In this document: positions 1-8,399 of the stretch, one piece after another | Numbering within the stretch: the first letter of the stretch is position 1 | How the letters are laid out: each line of letters opens with the position of its first letter | Assembly (NCBI GenBank): GCA_038326165.1 | Contig: JBBQJT010000058.1 | Span: forward strand, 1-19,043 | DNA from: JAEUUM01 sp038326165 | Lineage (GTDB): Bacteria > Bacteroidota > Bacteroidia > Chitinophagales > Saprospiraceae | Reading direction: 5' to 3' | Length of the DNA stretch: 19,043 nt | Made by a program: the position numbers and the translations under genes | Notes under the pieces: generated by a model | Seen by the model: only the letters and a program-made list of their open reading frames with translations | What the model was told of the DNA's origin: nothing | Databases searched by the model: none

Positions 1-1385
1 CTTTAGCCCCTATAACACTGACAAGTGGTGGCTTTATAGTAGGTGAAACTTACTATTTCATCATTGATGGTTGTGCGGGTTCAGTTTGTGATATAAAAGT
101 GGATGTTTTGTCAGGAGGTGGGGCCCCTGATACCATTGGAAACATAGGACCAATAAGCGGTCCAGCACAAGTATGTACAACAAAAAAATATTTATATTCT
201 GTTCCAAAAACATCAGGTGCTAGTTTATGGTATTGGACTATAGATGGAGAACTTCAGGATGATCCACAGTTTGCAACTGAAGAAATTGAATTAAGTTTTG
301 AAAATCCTGGATCATACATGTTGTGTGTGGATGCGGCAACATTTTGTCAAGACGTTGACTCTGATCCAGTGCAATATTGTACTGAAATTCAAGTTTTCGA
401 TGGTTCAATACCTGTAAGCTTAAAGGATTACAATATTTGTGTGGGGGATAGTGTTTTTTACAAAGGGACTTTTTACAAAGATGGACAATCATTTCTTGAC
501 ACCCTTAACATAGTCGCAGGTTGTACAGTTTATGTTTTAAATAAAGTGAAGCACTATGTCTCTAAAGTCAATAATTTAGGTGATGTTTTCATTTGTGCAA
601 ATGAGTGTTTTTCAATAAATGGAAGTGGAGTTCCACCAGTTGTTTTCTGTGATAGCATTTCTAATGCAATGGTTACCATACCTAATTATATTGGTTGTGA
701 CAGTTTGATCATTTTTAATGTTAAGAAAGGATCTGCTAAAAAAGATACAGCATTTATTACTGTTACACTTTGTGACCAGGACTCATTGAAATACGGAAAT
801 TTAGATGTTGACGACGCAGGACTTTATTATTATACATTTGGTGATCAAGATTCATGTCAAGTGGTTGGTTTGAATGTTGTGCTAGACACAATTCCAAGTA
901 ACGTACTGTTGATAAAGTGCTCAAATAAGCCTTTGAATTATCTCGGGAAGTCATACTCATCCCCAGGTATTTATCAAGGGTCATTCAACACATGTAAACC
1001 AAATTTTAACTTGATCATTAATGAAATTGAATGTAAAGGTGATTTTATGACCAATCAGCAAACTGGAACTGATGATAAGACATTAAATGGGAAATTTGGG
1101 CGGAGTGACAATCCCAAGCCATTAAAAACACAAATCCAAGAGAATATGGATATGGTATTGGTCCCAAACCCTACCAATGGTCAATTCCGGCTTATTTCAT
1201 CAACTTCTTTAGAGATTACCGATTGGCAAGTATTTAATACTTTGGGGCAGCTGCTTTTACATTCAAGCAAGGATGAATATTTGCCAATTAACATCGATGC
1301 TACTTCATTGAGTAATGGTTTGTACTATTGGAAAGGTATGGTCAATGGACAGCAGGTTCTGCGGCAATTCATGAAGATTGAATAA
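1..1385 (+). CDS. Secreted multidomain protein with T9SS type A sorting domain (5' partial)
   Basis: This is the 3' end of a large exported protein. The frame is open from base 3 through the left edge, so the true start lies outside; the GTG at 99 is internal. About 460 residues are visible. Visible residues 1-37 end a domain with a YYFIIDGCAGSVCD motif. Residues 46-132 resemble a PKD/Ig-like fold (GPISGPAQVC opening). Residues 142-346 contain four degenerate modules, each opening near a Cys (C146, C198, C257, C306) and some containing GCDS or GDS. The last 77 residues, from VPNPTNGQF to the final KIE, match the T9SS C-terminal sorting domain, including an LGQLL strand and an SLSNGLYYW segment. 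By family knowledge such cargo crosses the outer membrane and is attached to the surface or released. It converges on the beta-helix gene, with 7 bp between the stops. The binding or enzymatic role is not visible in this fragment. Confidence 0.85.
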   Translation, partial: LAPITLTSGGFIVGETYYFIIDGCAGSVCDIKVDVLSGGGAPDTIGNIGPISGPAQVCTTKKYLYSVPKTSGASLWYWTIDGELQDDPQFATEEIELSFENPGSYMLCVDAATFCQDVDSDPVQYCTEIQVFDGSIPVSLKDYNICVGDSVFYKGTFYKDGQSFLDTLNIVAGCTVYVLNKVKHYVSKVNNLGDVFICANECFSINGSGVPPVVFCDSISNAMVTIPNYIGCDSLIIFNVKKGSAKKDTAFITVTLCDQDSLKYGNLDVDDAGLYYYTFGDQDSCQVVGLNVVLDTIPSNVLLIKCSNKPLNYLGKSYSSPGIYQGSFNTCKPNFNLIINEIECKGDFMTNQQTGTDDKTLNGKFGRSDNPKPLKTQIQENMDMVLVPNPTNGQFRLISSTSLEITDWQVFNTLGQLLLHSSKDEYLPINIDATSLSNGLYYWKGMVNGQQVLRQFMKIE

Positions 1386-1392
1386 AGCTATA

Positions 1393-3186
1393 TCACAGCC
1401 TTTCTTGTAGAATGATTTTTTCGTTGGCTCCATGACGTGTCCCGAATTGATCATTGTGCATGGCACCTTGCCATTCGAGTTCCAGCATAAAATTGGCTTT
1501 GTCGAGGACTTTTAGTTGGATCACTTGCCCCTGATTACCTGAAGATCGTTCAAGTTCGCATCCTTTTGTGTTTTTGTTGGTCCAAATGCCCGCAGGACCT
1601 TCTACTTTAAATCTGTATGTATCTGTTGATATTTTTGTAAGGATTATTTTTGGATATTCATAGCTGTAAGGTCCATATTGATTTATACTAAGTTTATCAA
1701 GCCCTTGTTTAATTTTCAAATCTTTCGGAGTGTCCAAGGCATCTGGCCTTTTTGCCGGAATCCGGAGTCTAGAGGCTTCCAATGCTGTTCCTTGTATAGT
1801 TAAACTTCCCAATGGGCCTTGATTGTCTGATTTGAAAACCTCTGCTTTTCCCCAGGATTTTATTTTACGGCATTCATTGTTGCTGAAGGTGATATTGGCA
1901 TCACCCTCTAATAACATCTCTGCATCATCTATCAAATTGTCTTTTACTGAAACACCAGTTGATTTGGATATGTCAAAGGGAAGTACTGTTTGAGAAAATC
2001 TATTTCGCTCTATCGTAAAATTCTGACTGTGGGCATCTTTGAATTTGGAATATCCCCAATCCTTAGGTTGTTCATTGCGTGCCCATAATTTTATGCCAAT
2101 GAAGGACCTATCAAATAAATTATATCTAATGGAATTGTCTTGTCCATGTTCCCAAGCGATATCTGTTTTGTTGTCTGCCATTTGATTGCCGAATAAAAGT
2201 GTATTGTAGCTGTAGCCCAACCAAAACCCGTTTTCGCAATATTTTACTTTATTATTGTAAAAAGTATTTGAACTGAATGTCGCCTCAATTCCATTGGTAA
2301 TGGCATACGAAAAATCATTTCCATACAAGAGATTATTATTACATCCACCAGTTCCGGTGTCCATTGAGGACTGGCCTGCCCATAAAAAAAATCCATCACC
2401 ACAGTGTGTCGCAGAGTTGTAGGCAAAGTTGTTATTACTTGATTGTTCATAAACTAATATTCCGGCAGAATCCTGACCTCTCTTGTAATATCCGTATGAA
2501 AATCCTCTTACGTTGTAGTCCAAGTAATTGCTTTGGATATCGTTATTTGAGCTCCGATACAACCCAATACCAATTCCGGAGTTGAATTGAATTTGATTGT
2601 TATAAATAAGGCAACTATCAGATTTTGACAACATAATTCCATTAAATGATTCCTTTATAACAGCATTTCTGATGATTATTTTCTTGCTGTTTTCAATATA
2701 AATCCCGCTTCCTTTTTCTATCCATTCTTGTTTTTCGTTGTTGTGGTAACTCAACCAATCTGATTCATTTTCTTTTTCTCTACCGCTTTGGAGTTGTGGT
2801 CTGAAATTGTAACTGAGATTGGTATTTTCTATGGTTACATCTGAGCAGTTGATGAGGTGAATGGCCAGTTTGTAGCCGTGTATGGTTACATTTTTTATTA
2901 GAACATTGTGGGCATTCTCAATCAGAATACAATTCCCCTTGAATTTCTCAGGTTTTGATTCAATTTTACTTCCGGACATAGTTGCATATTGAAAGTCTAT
3001 AACCATGTTGTTTCCTGAAATCCTTATGATAGGTTCGGATTGTTTAGTAGATAACAGCGAATAATCATCGAAATTGAGTTTGCAAGATTTGCTTATTTTC
3101 ATCCCTTTTTTGATTGGAATTGATTGGTTGTATGCTGCTTGTGATAGACACAACAATGCTAGGTTTATAATTAGGAATGCCTTCAT
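1393..3186 (-). CDS. Exported right-handed parallel beta-helix repeat protein
   Basis: This 597-residue protein opens with a signal peptide (hydrophobic residues 4-18, likely cleavage near Ala18-Gln21). Residues about 55-445 are rich in short Asn- and Gly-containing rungs such as NGIMLSKS, NNNFAYN, NGFWLGYSYN and NNKV. These are typical of PbH1/NosD-like right-handed beta-helices. A DWLSYHNNEKQEW segment (143-155) and a GPYSYEYP segment (505-512) recall motifs I associate with uncharacterised beta-helix proteins, often suspected of acting on polysaccharides. Residues about 505-597 look like a separate beta-rich C-terminal domain. No T9SS sorting domain is present, so it is probably periplasmic or outer-membrane associated. 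It lies downstream of the dcw terminator and is probably transcribed separately, but I found no convincing promoter in 3187-3302. The fold call is firm; substrate and activity are unknown. Confidence 0.8.
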   Translation of the reverse strand: MKAFLIINLALLCLSQAAYNQSIPIKKGMKISKSCKLNFDDYSLLSTKQSEPIIRISGNNMVIDFQYATMSGSKIESKPEKFKGNCILIENAHNVLIKNVTIHGYKLAIHLINCSDVTIENTNLSYNFRPQLQSGREKENESDWLSYHNNEKQEWIEKGSGIYIENSKKIIIRNAVIKESFNGIMLSKSDSCLIYNNQIQFNSGIGIGLYRSSNNDIQSNYLDYNVRGFSYGYYKRGQDSAGILVYEQSSNNNFAYNSATHCGDGFFLWAGQSSMDTGTGGCNNNLLYGNDFSYAITNGIEATFSSNTFYNNKVKYCENGFWLGYSYNTLLFGNQMADNKTDIAWEHGQDNSIRYNLFDRSFIGIKLWARNEQPKDWGYSKFKDAHSQNFTIERNRFSQTVLPFDISKSTGVSVKDNLIDDAEMLLEGDANITFSNNECRKIKSWGKAEVFKSDNQGPLGSLTIQGTALEASRLRIPAKRPDALDTPKDLKIKQGLDKLSINQYGPYSYEYPKIILTKISTDTYRFKVEGPAGIWTNKNTKGCELERSSGNQGQVIQLKVLDKANFMLELEWQGAMHNDQFGTRHGANEKIILQERL

Positions 3187-3302
3187 TTATGAATTAAATT
3201 TATTGCTCGGTTACAAAAGGAAACGTTATTTGGAGAAATAAGTTAGAATATTTCTATTTGTATAATTGGTAAGTAGTTTTCAATATTGATTTTGCTGCGG
3301 CA

Positions 3303-3336
3303 TAAAAAAGCCCAATTGGCGAGGAGCGAATTGGGC
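3303..3336 (-). terminator. Rho-independent terminator of the dcw operon
   Basis: Read on the minus strand, GCCCAATT at 3336-3329 pairs with AATTGGGC at 3317-3310, giving a perfect 8-bp stem. Inside it, after a mismatch, two more G-C pairs can form around a 5-nt loop. The stem is followed immediately by a run of six T (3309-3304). It begins 24 nt after the ftsZ stop codon, as expected for the end of the cluster, and separates ftsZ from the beta-helix gene. The upstream A-run could also let it act on plus-strand transcripts, but the T tract favours the minus strand. Confidence 0.9.
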
Positions 3337-3360
3337 AATCTTATTTTAATCAGATAAATG

Positions 3361-4782
3361 TTAATCTGCAATATTTTTGAGATACCTGTTTGGTAAATGT
3401 TCAGTTTCACCACTATCATTTATTAGGTATTCTGTTCCATAAGTATAGGACGCCTCTTCCTTGTTTGCAAGGTCTAAGCCTCTACGAATATATGAAGGTA
3501 TTTCCTCAATTTCAGCCAGAGTTTTCTGTTGTGGGTTGAATTTTGATAGATCCTGCTTTGGACGTTCAGTCATCGGTCTTTCAACTTCGTAATCAAAGCC
3601 AACTGTTTCTTTTTGAACAGGCTGAGTTTTTGGTTTGAAATAAGGCTCTTCGTTGGCATATGGGTTGTTTCTGAAAGGATTTTTTGGCTTTGTGTCAAAT
3701 TCAATAATAGCTTGGCCCTTTGAATCAGTGGCGATGCTGTCAGTTATTTGGCCCAAGCTTATAGGTTCATCATCGTCCAGTGCCACTCTAGTATCTCTTG
3801 TACCTGTTTTTACTGTTTCTCTCTCATGTTGTTCAAATCCAGTTGCAATGATTGTTACACTTAGGAAATCTCCCAAGCTATCATCAAAACAATTACCCCA
3901 GATCAAGTTCGTATCTGCACCTGCTTCTACTTGAACAAAATCAGTAATTTGGCTGATTTCATCCATTGTTACCTCCTTGTTACCACATGCTATGTTTAGT
4001 AATATCTGTTTTGCTCCATAGATGTTGGTGTCTTCCAATAATGGTGAGGTAAGCGCCATATCTACCGCTTTGATAGCTCGGTCTTCACCTTCTGCTCTTC
4101 CAGTTCCCATAATTGCTACACCACTGTCACGCATAACAGTGTTTACATCTTCAAAGTCAACGTTTACATAACCTTTGACAGTAATGATCTCGGCTATACC
4201 TTTTGCTGCAATTGCCAAAATATCATCGGCATTAGCAAACGCCTGCGACATGCCCAGATTTCTGTGGATAGATTTTACTTTGTCATTGGATATTACAATG
4301 ATGGTATCTACATCTTTTTTTAGTTCTGCTAGTCCTTCATGGCCTTGAGTGATTCTTTTACTCCCTTCGAAGGAAAAAGGCAATGAAACAATAGCAACAG
4401 TTAAGATTCCCATTTCACGAGCTTGTTTAGCTATGACGGGGGCTGCACCAGTTCCTGTACCTCCACCCATTCCAGCGGTGATAAACAACATTCTAGTACC
4501 CGTATTCAGAAAACTTTTGATATCTTCAATAGATTCAACACATGATTGTCTGCCAATTTGTGGCTTTGATCCAGCACCCAAACCATTGGTAAGACTTGGG
4601 CCTAATTGGATTTTTGTGGGCACTGGGGACATTTCAAGTGCTTGAGCATCTGTGTTACAAACGGCAAAATCAACACCTTCTATTCCTTTTTTATACATAT
4701 AGTTGACAGCATTACTGCCACCTCCTCCTACACCAATCACTTTGATGATCGAAGGCTTATCGTTATTCATTGTAAATTTCAT
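3361..4782 (-). CDS. ftsZ: Cell division protein FtsZ (tubulin-like GTPase)
   Basis: FtsZ polymerises at midcell into the Z-ring and recruits the division machinery. Its 473 residues contain the glycine-rich nucleotide motif GVGGGGSNAVN (17-27), the tubulin signature GGGTGTG (106-112) and the T7 loop NVDFEDV (207-213), whose two Asp residues drive GTP hydrolysis. A variable linker (about 322-427) leads to the C-terminal FtsA-binding peptide IPSYIRRG (428-435). Unlike E. coli FtsZ, 38 residues follow this peptide, ending in NRYLKNIAD. I recall a similar terminal motif in other Bacteroidota FtsZ proteins. The start used is ATG at 4782; ATG at 4770 (residue 5) is an alternative that also fits the family. 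It is the last gene of the operon, 45 bp after ftsA, and is followed by a strong terminator. Confidence 0.97.
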   Translation of the reverse strand: MKFTMNNDKPSIIKVIGVGGGGSNAVNYMYKKGIEGVDFAVCNTDAQALEMSPVPTKIQLGPSLTNGLGAGSKPQIGRQSCVESIEDIKSFLNTGTRMLFITAGMGGGTGTGAAPVIAKQAREMGILTVAIVSLPFSFEGSKRITQGHEGLAELKKDVDTIIVISNDKVKSIHRNLGMSQAFANADDILAIAAKGIAEIITVKGYVNVDFEDVNTVMRDSGVAIMGTGRAEGEDRAIKAVDMALTSPLLEDTNIYGAKQILLNIACGNKEVTMDEISQITDFVQVEAGADTNLIWGNCFDDSLGDFLSVTIIATGFEQHERETVKTGTRDTRVALDDDEPISLGQITDSIATDSKGQAIIEFDTKPKNPFRNNPYANEEPYFKPKTQPVQKETVGFDYEVERPMTERPKQDLSKFNPQQKTLAEIEEIPSYIRRGLDLANKEEASYTYGTEYLINDSGETEHLPNRYLKNIAD

Positions 4783-4827
4783 ATTAGTGTGATATTATGG
4801 GTGTTTTAGCTAGGTTTAGGTTAATAC

Positions 4828-6186
4828 TTACTTTATTTCTTTGTCATCTACATCAGTAAACCAAGTTTTAGTAGACTCACGGAGTTCTTCCCACCATGAA
4901 AATTTGGTTTTGTCTGGCTTTTTGTAGGGTTGATCTTCGTCTTTGGAATCGTCATAAGGAATATGTCCCCCAACTACTTCTTCGCCAAGTGGTTCCAAAT
5001 CTTCAACATGTATTCCTTCAACTGCTTGTGGTACTCCTTTGATCAGCAGTCCAATGCTGGTTGCAAACTTGGGAGAACCAATTTCAACTCTGTATCCTTG
5101 TGCCAATGATTCAGCAGGAGTACCAATTCTGACATTGTATCCGGTATGCAAGGCAACACATTTTTTGATATTGCGCAATAAAGCTCCACCTCCTGTTAGC
5201 ACTACACCTCCAATAAGTCCACGTTCATGATCACTCCTTTTTACTTCCCACATTACATAGTCCATGATCTCTTCAACACGTGCTTGTATGATTCTTGCCA
5301 AAACCACTTCCGATACCTCACGTGGTTCATGACCGCGAATGCCCGGTATAGCTATAGTAAGTCCTTGCGTGATTTCTTCGGGCATTGCAGAGCCGTATTT
5401 TACCTTTAGTTTTTCTGCTTGGCCCTCCATGATTGTACAGCCTTCTTTGATATCCTTTGTAATGATGTTACCACCAAAAGGTATCACAGCGGTATGTCGA
5501 ATTATTCCATTCTTAAATATGGTTAAGTCTGTAGTCCCACCGCCTATGTCAACCAATGCAATTCCAGCTTCTTTTTCTTCTTCTGAAAGTACTGCTTCAG
5601 AAGATGCAATTGGTTCTAATGTGATACTTGCTATTTCAAGTCCTGCTTTTTCAACACAGCGGACAATATTGTTGTAGGCAGCTTGTTGACTTGTAATGAT
5701 ATGAAAGTTAGCTTCAAGTCTTACGCCACTCATTCCTTTGGGATCGGTAATGCCTTGCTCATTGTCAACCATATACTCTTGAGGTAGTACATGTAAAATT
5801 TTGTCACCCGGTGGTAAAACCAGTTTGCCCATATCACTGATCAACTTGTCAATATCAGCTTGGGTGATCATAGACATTGGGTTGTCACGAGTCAGAATTC
5901 CTCTGTGGTGATAACTTCGTATATGTTGACCAGCAATACCAACGTTTACCTTTCTGAATTTAATGCCAGATTGTTCTTCAGCAATTCTTACTGCTTCTTG
6001 AATAGCATTTACTGTTTTTTCAATATTGGAGACAACACCCCTTAGGACACCCTCTGAAAGTACATTTCCAAAACCAAGTATTTCAATTTTATTGTGTTCA
6101 TTTGTTTTGGATGCTATTGCACACACCTTGGTGGTGCCAATATCAAGGGCTAAGTAAATGTCTTTCATGGATTTGTTGTCGTTCAT
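4828..6186 (-). CDS. ftsA: Cell division protein FtsA (actin-like membrane anchor of FtsZ)
   Basis: FtsA is an actin/Hsp70-fold ATPase that tethers FtsZ to the cytoplasmic membrane and signals to the septal synthases. Its 452 residues show the phosphate-1 motif DIGTTK (15-20), the phosphate-2 motif DIGGGTTD (213-220) and an adenosine motif around LTGGGALL. The 1C/SHS2 subdomain lies near residues 85-165. The C-terminal stretch after a charged linker, from KFSWWEELRE (428-437), is amphipathic with two adjacent Trp and is the likely membrane-targeting helix. The start is ATG at 6186; ATG at 6168 (MKDIYLALD) is a possible shorter start. It lies 78 bp after ftsQ, the largest apparently non-coding gap inside the operon, and 45 bp before ftsZ. 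Confidence 0.96.
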   Translation of the reverse strand: MNDNKSMKDIYLALDIGTTKVCAIASKTNEHNKIEILGFGNVLSEGVLRGVVSNIEKTVNAIQEAVRIAEEQSGIKFRKVNVGIAGQHIRSYHHRGILTRDNPMSMITQADIDKLISDMGKLVLPPGDKILHVLPQEYMVDNEQGITDPKGMSGVRLEANFHIITSQQAAYNNIVRCVEKAGLEIASITLEPIASSEAVLSEEEKEAGIALVDIGGGTTDLTIFKNGIIRHTAVIPFGGNIITKDIKEGCTIMEGQAEKLKVKYGSAMPEEITQGLTIAIPGIRGHEPREVSEVVLARIIQARVEEIMDYVMWEVKRSDHERGLIGGVVLTGGGALLRNIKKCVALHTGYNVRIGTPAESLAQGYRVEIGSPKFATSIGLLIKGVPQAVEGIHVEDLEPLGEEVVGGHIPYDDSKDEDQPYKKPDKTKFSWWEELRESTKTWFTDVDDKEIK

Positions 6187-6264
6187 TAGGTTCTTAAACT
6201 ATTTGGTCATGGTGATTGCAAGCGCTAAATTATGAAAAAACATATTAATCATTTAACTAATTCG

Positions 6265-7038
6265 TTAGTTTTTTACACAAACTAGTTGATTTTCATACTT
6301 TAAATTGATCAGAGCATGCTTGGTCCAACCTTCTCTTGAGCAAATATCTTTCATGTAGTAGAGCATTTTATTGCTTTTAAGATCAATATTATCACTGTTA
6401 CCAATATTATATTTCTGATTACCTATTTTAGGCATAATTATAATATCTCCTTTTTCATCTACAAACAATTGTTCTGAAACACTGTGTGCAAAGACATCAG
6501 TAGCGAAATATTGAGCTATTTTTCCTAAATGTGACAGTATATGTGTTCCATTTGCAACCTGTGTTGAATCATACGCAGGTATGTTTCCTGTGGCTACCAA
6601 CAGTCTTGGAGATGCATGTCTTGAGCTTGGAAATGGTTTATATTTTTGATCAAGGAAGTAGCATCTACCTGTCCTATCTTGAACTTTGAGTATTGGATCT
6701 TTTTGCTCGATATTGACACAAAGTTTGTTTCGTGCATCCAAATACACTTCAGCATTCGCTACTTGATCATTGTTTAGTATCTTTTCCTCCAGATCAGCCG
6801 AATTAATATCCTTAATCAACATGCCTTGAACACCTGACTGATAAGTCAATTCAATAGTTCTAAGAATATCTTTATCGTTAACTAGAAGTTGGCCTTCCGA
6901 AGTTGGTTTGATGTTGACTGATATTCCATCAATTATTTCATGATCTCTAGAAGCGATTGATACAATCAACATGATTGAGAAAGCTGCAATTGTTCCGAGC
7001 CACATCCATTTTTTGGGTATTATTTTTCCTGATTTCAC
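6265..7038 (-). CDS. ftsQ: Cell division protein FtsQ/DivIB-like
   Basis: FtsQ is a bitopic membrane protein that scaffolds the FtsL complex and the FtsW-FtsI synthase. The 257 residues comprise a short basic cytoplasmic tail (KSGKIIPKK), one membrane segment (about 12-29), a POTRA-like domain (about 36-115) and a beta domain. The beta domain begins with the FtsQ-typical stretch around CYFLDQKYKPFP. Sequence conservation is low, as is usual in this family, so the call relies on architecture and on the position between murC and ftsA. The start codon is GTG at 7038-7036, overlapping the murC stop as GTGA, which indicates translational coupling. The next Met is residue 12, inside the membrane-segment boundary, so the GTG is preferred. 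Confidence 0.88.
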   Translation of the reverse strand: MKSGKIIPKKWMWLGTIAAFSIMLIVSIASRDHEIIDGISVNIKPTSEGQLLVNDKDILRTIELTYQSGVQGMLIKDINSADLEEKILNNDQVANAEVYLDARNKLCVNIEQKDPILKVQDRTGRCYFLDQKYKPFPSSRHASPRLLVATGNIPAYDSTQVANGTHILSHLGKIAQYFATDVFAHSVSEQLFVDEKGDIIIMPKIGNQKYNIGNSDNIDLKSNKMLYYMKDICSREGWTKHALINLKYENQLVCVKN

Positions 7039-8399
7039 GGGTTTAAGTTTTGAAGTTTTGAAATAATTTCTGGTACCAAGGTGTCTATATCACCTGCACC
7101 TAATGTCATAACAACATCCTTATCAGTTGTTAGTATTTGTCCCAGTATGTCTTGTTTTTGAAGGTATTTTAAAGGAATGTCTTTTATGAATTGTCCAATT
7201 GTTTTTGATGTAATGCCGGGTATTGGTAATTCTCGTGCGGGATAGATTTCCATCAACCAACACTCATCAAGTGTATTAAGTGTTCCTCCAAATTCTTCGG
7301 CAAAGTCTTTGGTCCTTGAGAATAAGTGTGGTTGAAAAATTCCCAATATTTTTTTCTCGGGGTAAAATTCGCGAACTGCGTTAATGGCGGCTTTCAATTC
7401 TCCTGGATGATGGGCGTAATCGTCAATATATATCTTTGGAAATTCAGCATGAACTTCAAATCTTCTTTTGATTCCTTTAAAGCTGGCTAATGCTTGTTTA
7501 AGTTTTAAGATCGGAATGCCGGTCTCAAGGGCTAATAATATTGCTGCTACACTGTTTTCTATATTGTGTCTGCCAGGCATTGTTGATATGAAATCTACGT
7601 GGGATTCTCCTTGGTAATCTAAATCAAATAGAAATTTACCATCTACAACACGGATATTTTTGATCTTAGCGTCACCGGCATTGATCCCATATTTAATGCA
7701 TGAAATTCCTCTTTGTGCATTCAATTCTTCAATAATTGGTAGATTGTTGTGAATAAACAATTTGCCATTATTTGCAGTCTGAGTTCCAAATTGAATATAG
7801 GTATTCAACAAGTCTTCAGCTTTGCCATATATGTCCAAATGATCAGCATCAACTGATGTTATGACTGAATGGCTAGGGTGAAGATGAAGAAATGAACGAT
7901 CGTATTCATCTGCCTCTACAACCATCCATTCGCTTGTACCATAGCTGAAATTTGAGTTCAGACTTTTTGAAATACCACCAATAAAAGCTGTGCAATCTAT
8001 TCCTGAGAATTTCAATAGGTGGGCAAGAATGCTGGTTGTTGTTGTTTTTCCATGTGTTCCTGCTACGGCCAAAACTTGGTTTTCTTGTGACAACATTCCG
8101 AGTACTTCTGCTCGCTTGTAAAGTTTATAACCTTGTTCCAGTAACCATATTTTTTGCTTGTGTGTATCTGGGATAGCTGGTGTAAAAATGATCAGATCCG
8201 CTTGGTTTGGTATTAAGGCAATATTGTCTTCGTAGTGTATGGTAATCCCTTCAGATTCGAGTTTTTTGGTTAATTCTGTTGATGTTTTATCATATCCAAA
8301 GACGATACAGCCCATCAGATTGAAATATCGTGCAAGACCGCTCATTCCAATGCCTCCAATGCCCAAGAGAAAAACTGTTTTTACATTGCTCAACTTCAT
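7035..8399 (-). CDS. murC: UDP-N-acetylmuramate--L-alanine ligase MurC
   Basis: MurC adds L-alanine to UDP-MurNAc using ATP, the first step of stem-peptide assembly, in the cytoplasm. The 454 residues match the family length. Seen in order: the N-terminal Rossmann motif LGIGGIGMSGLA (12-23), the ATP-binding loop AGTHGKTTTT (113-122), EADEYDRSF (162-170), DADHLDIYG (184-192), PGRHNIEN in the central domain and YAHHPGEL in the C-terminal domain. AGTHGKT and YAHHP distinguish MurC from MurD, MurE and MurF. The ATG at 8399 overlaps the murG stop by one base (TAATG), and its own TGA overlaps the GTG of ftsQ, so all three are probably translationally coupled. Confidence 0.97.
   Translation of the reverse strand: MKLSNVKTVFLLGIGGIGMSGLARYFNLMGCIVFGYDKTSTELTKKLESEGITIHYEDNIALIPNQADLIIFTPAIPDTHKQKIWLLEQGYKLYKRAEVLGMLSQENQVLAVAGTHGKTTTTSILAHLLKFSGIDCTAFIGGISKSLNSNFSYGTSEWMVVEADEYDRSFLHLHPSHSVITSVDADHLDIYGKAEDLLNTYIQFGTQTANNGKLFIHNNLPIIEELNAQRGISCIKYGINAGDAKIKNIRVVDGKFLFDLDYQGESHVDFISTMPGRHNIENSVAAILLALETGIPILKLKQALASFKGIKRRFEVHAEFPKIYIDDYAHHPGELKAAINAVREFYPEKKILGIFQPHLFSRTKDFAEEFGGTLNTLDECWLMEIYPARELPIPGITSKTIGQFIKDIPLKYLQKQDILGQILTTDKDVVMTLGAGDIDTLVPEIISKLQNLNP

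Noticed and set aside
99..101. GTG at 99 as the start of the left-edge gene
   Set aside because: The same frame is open to the window edge and encodes a typical domain end (YYFIIDGCAG) upstream, so the gene is truncated by the window and this GTG is internal.
4606..5677. Plus-strand frames opposite ftsZ and ftsA
   Set aside because: They are antisense shadows of strongly conserved genes and resemble no known protein.
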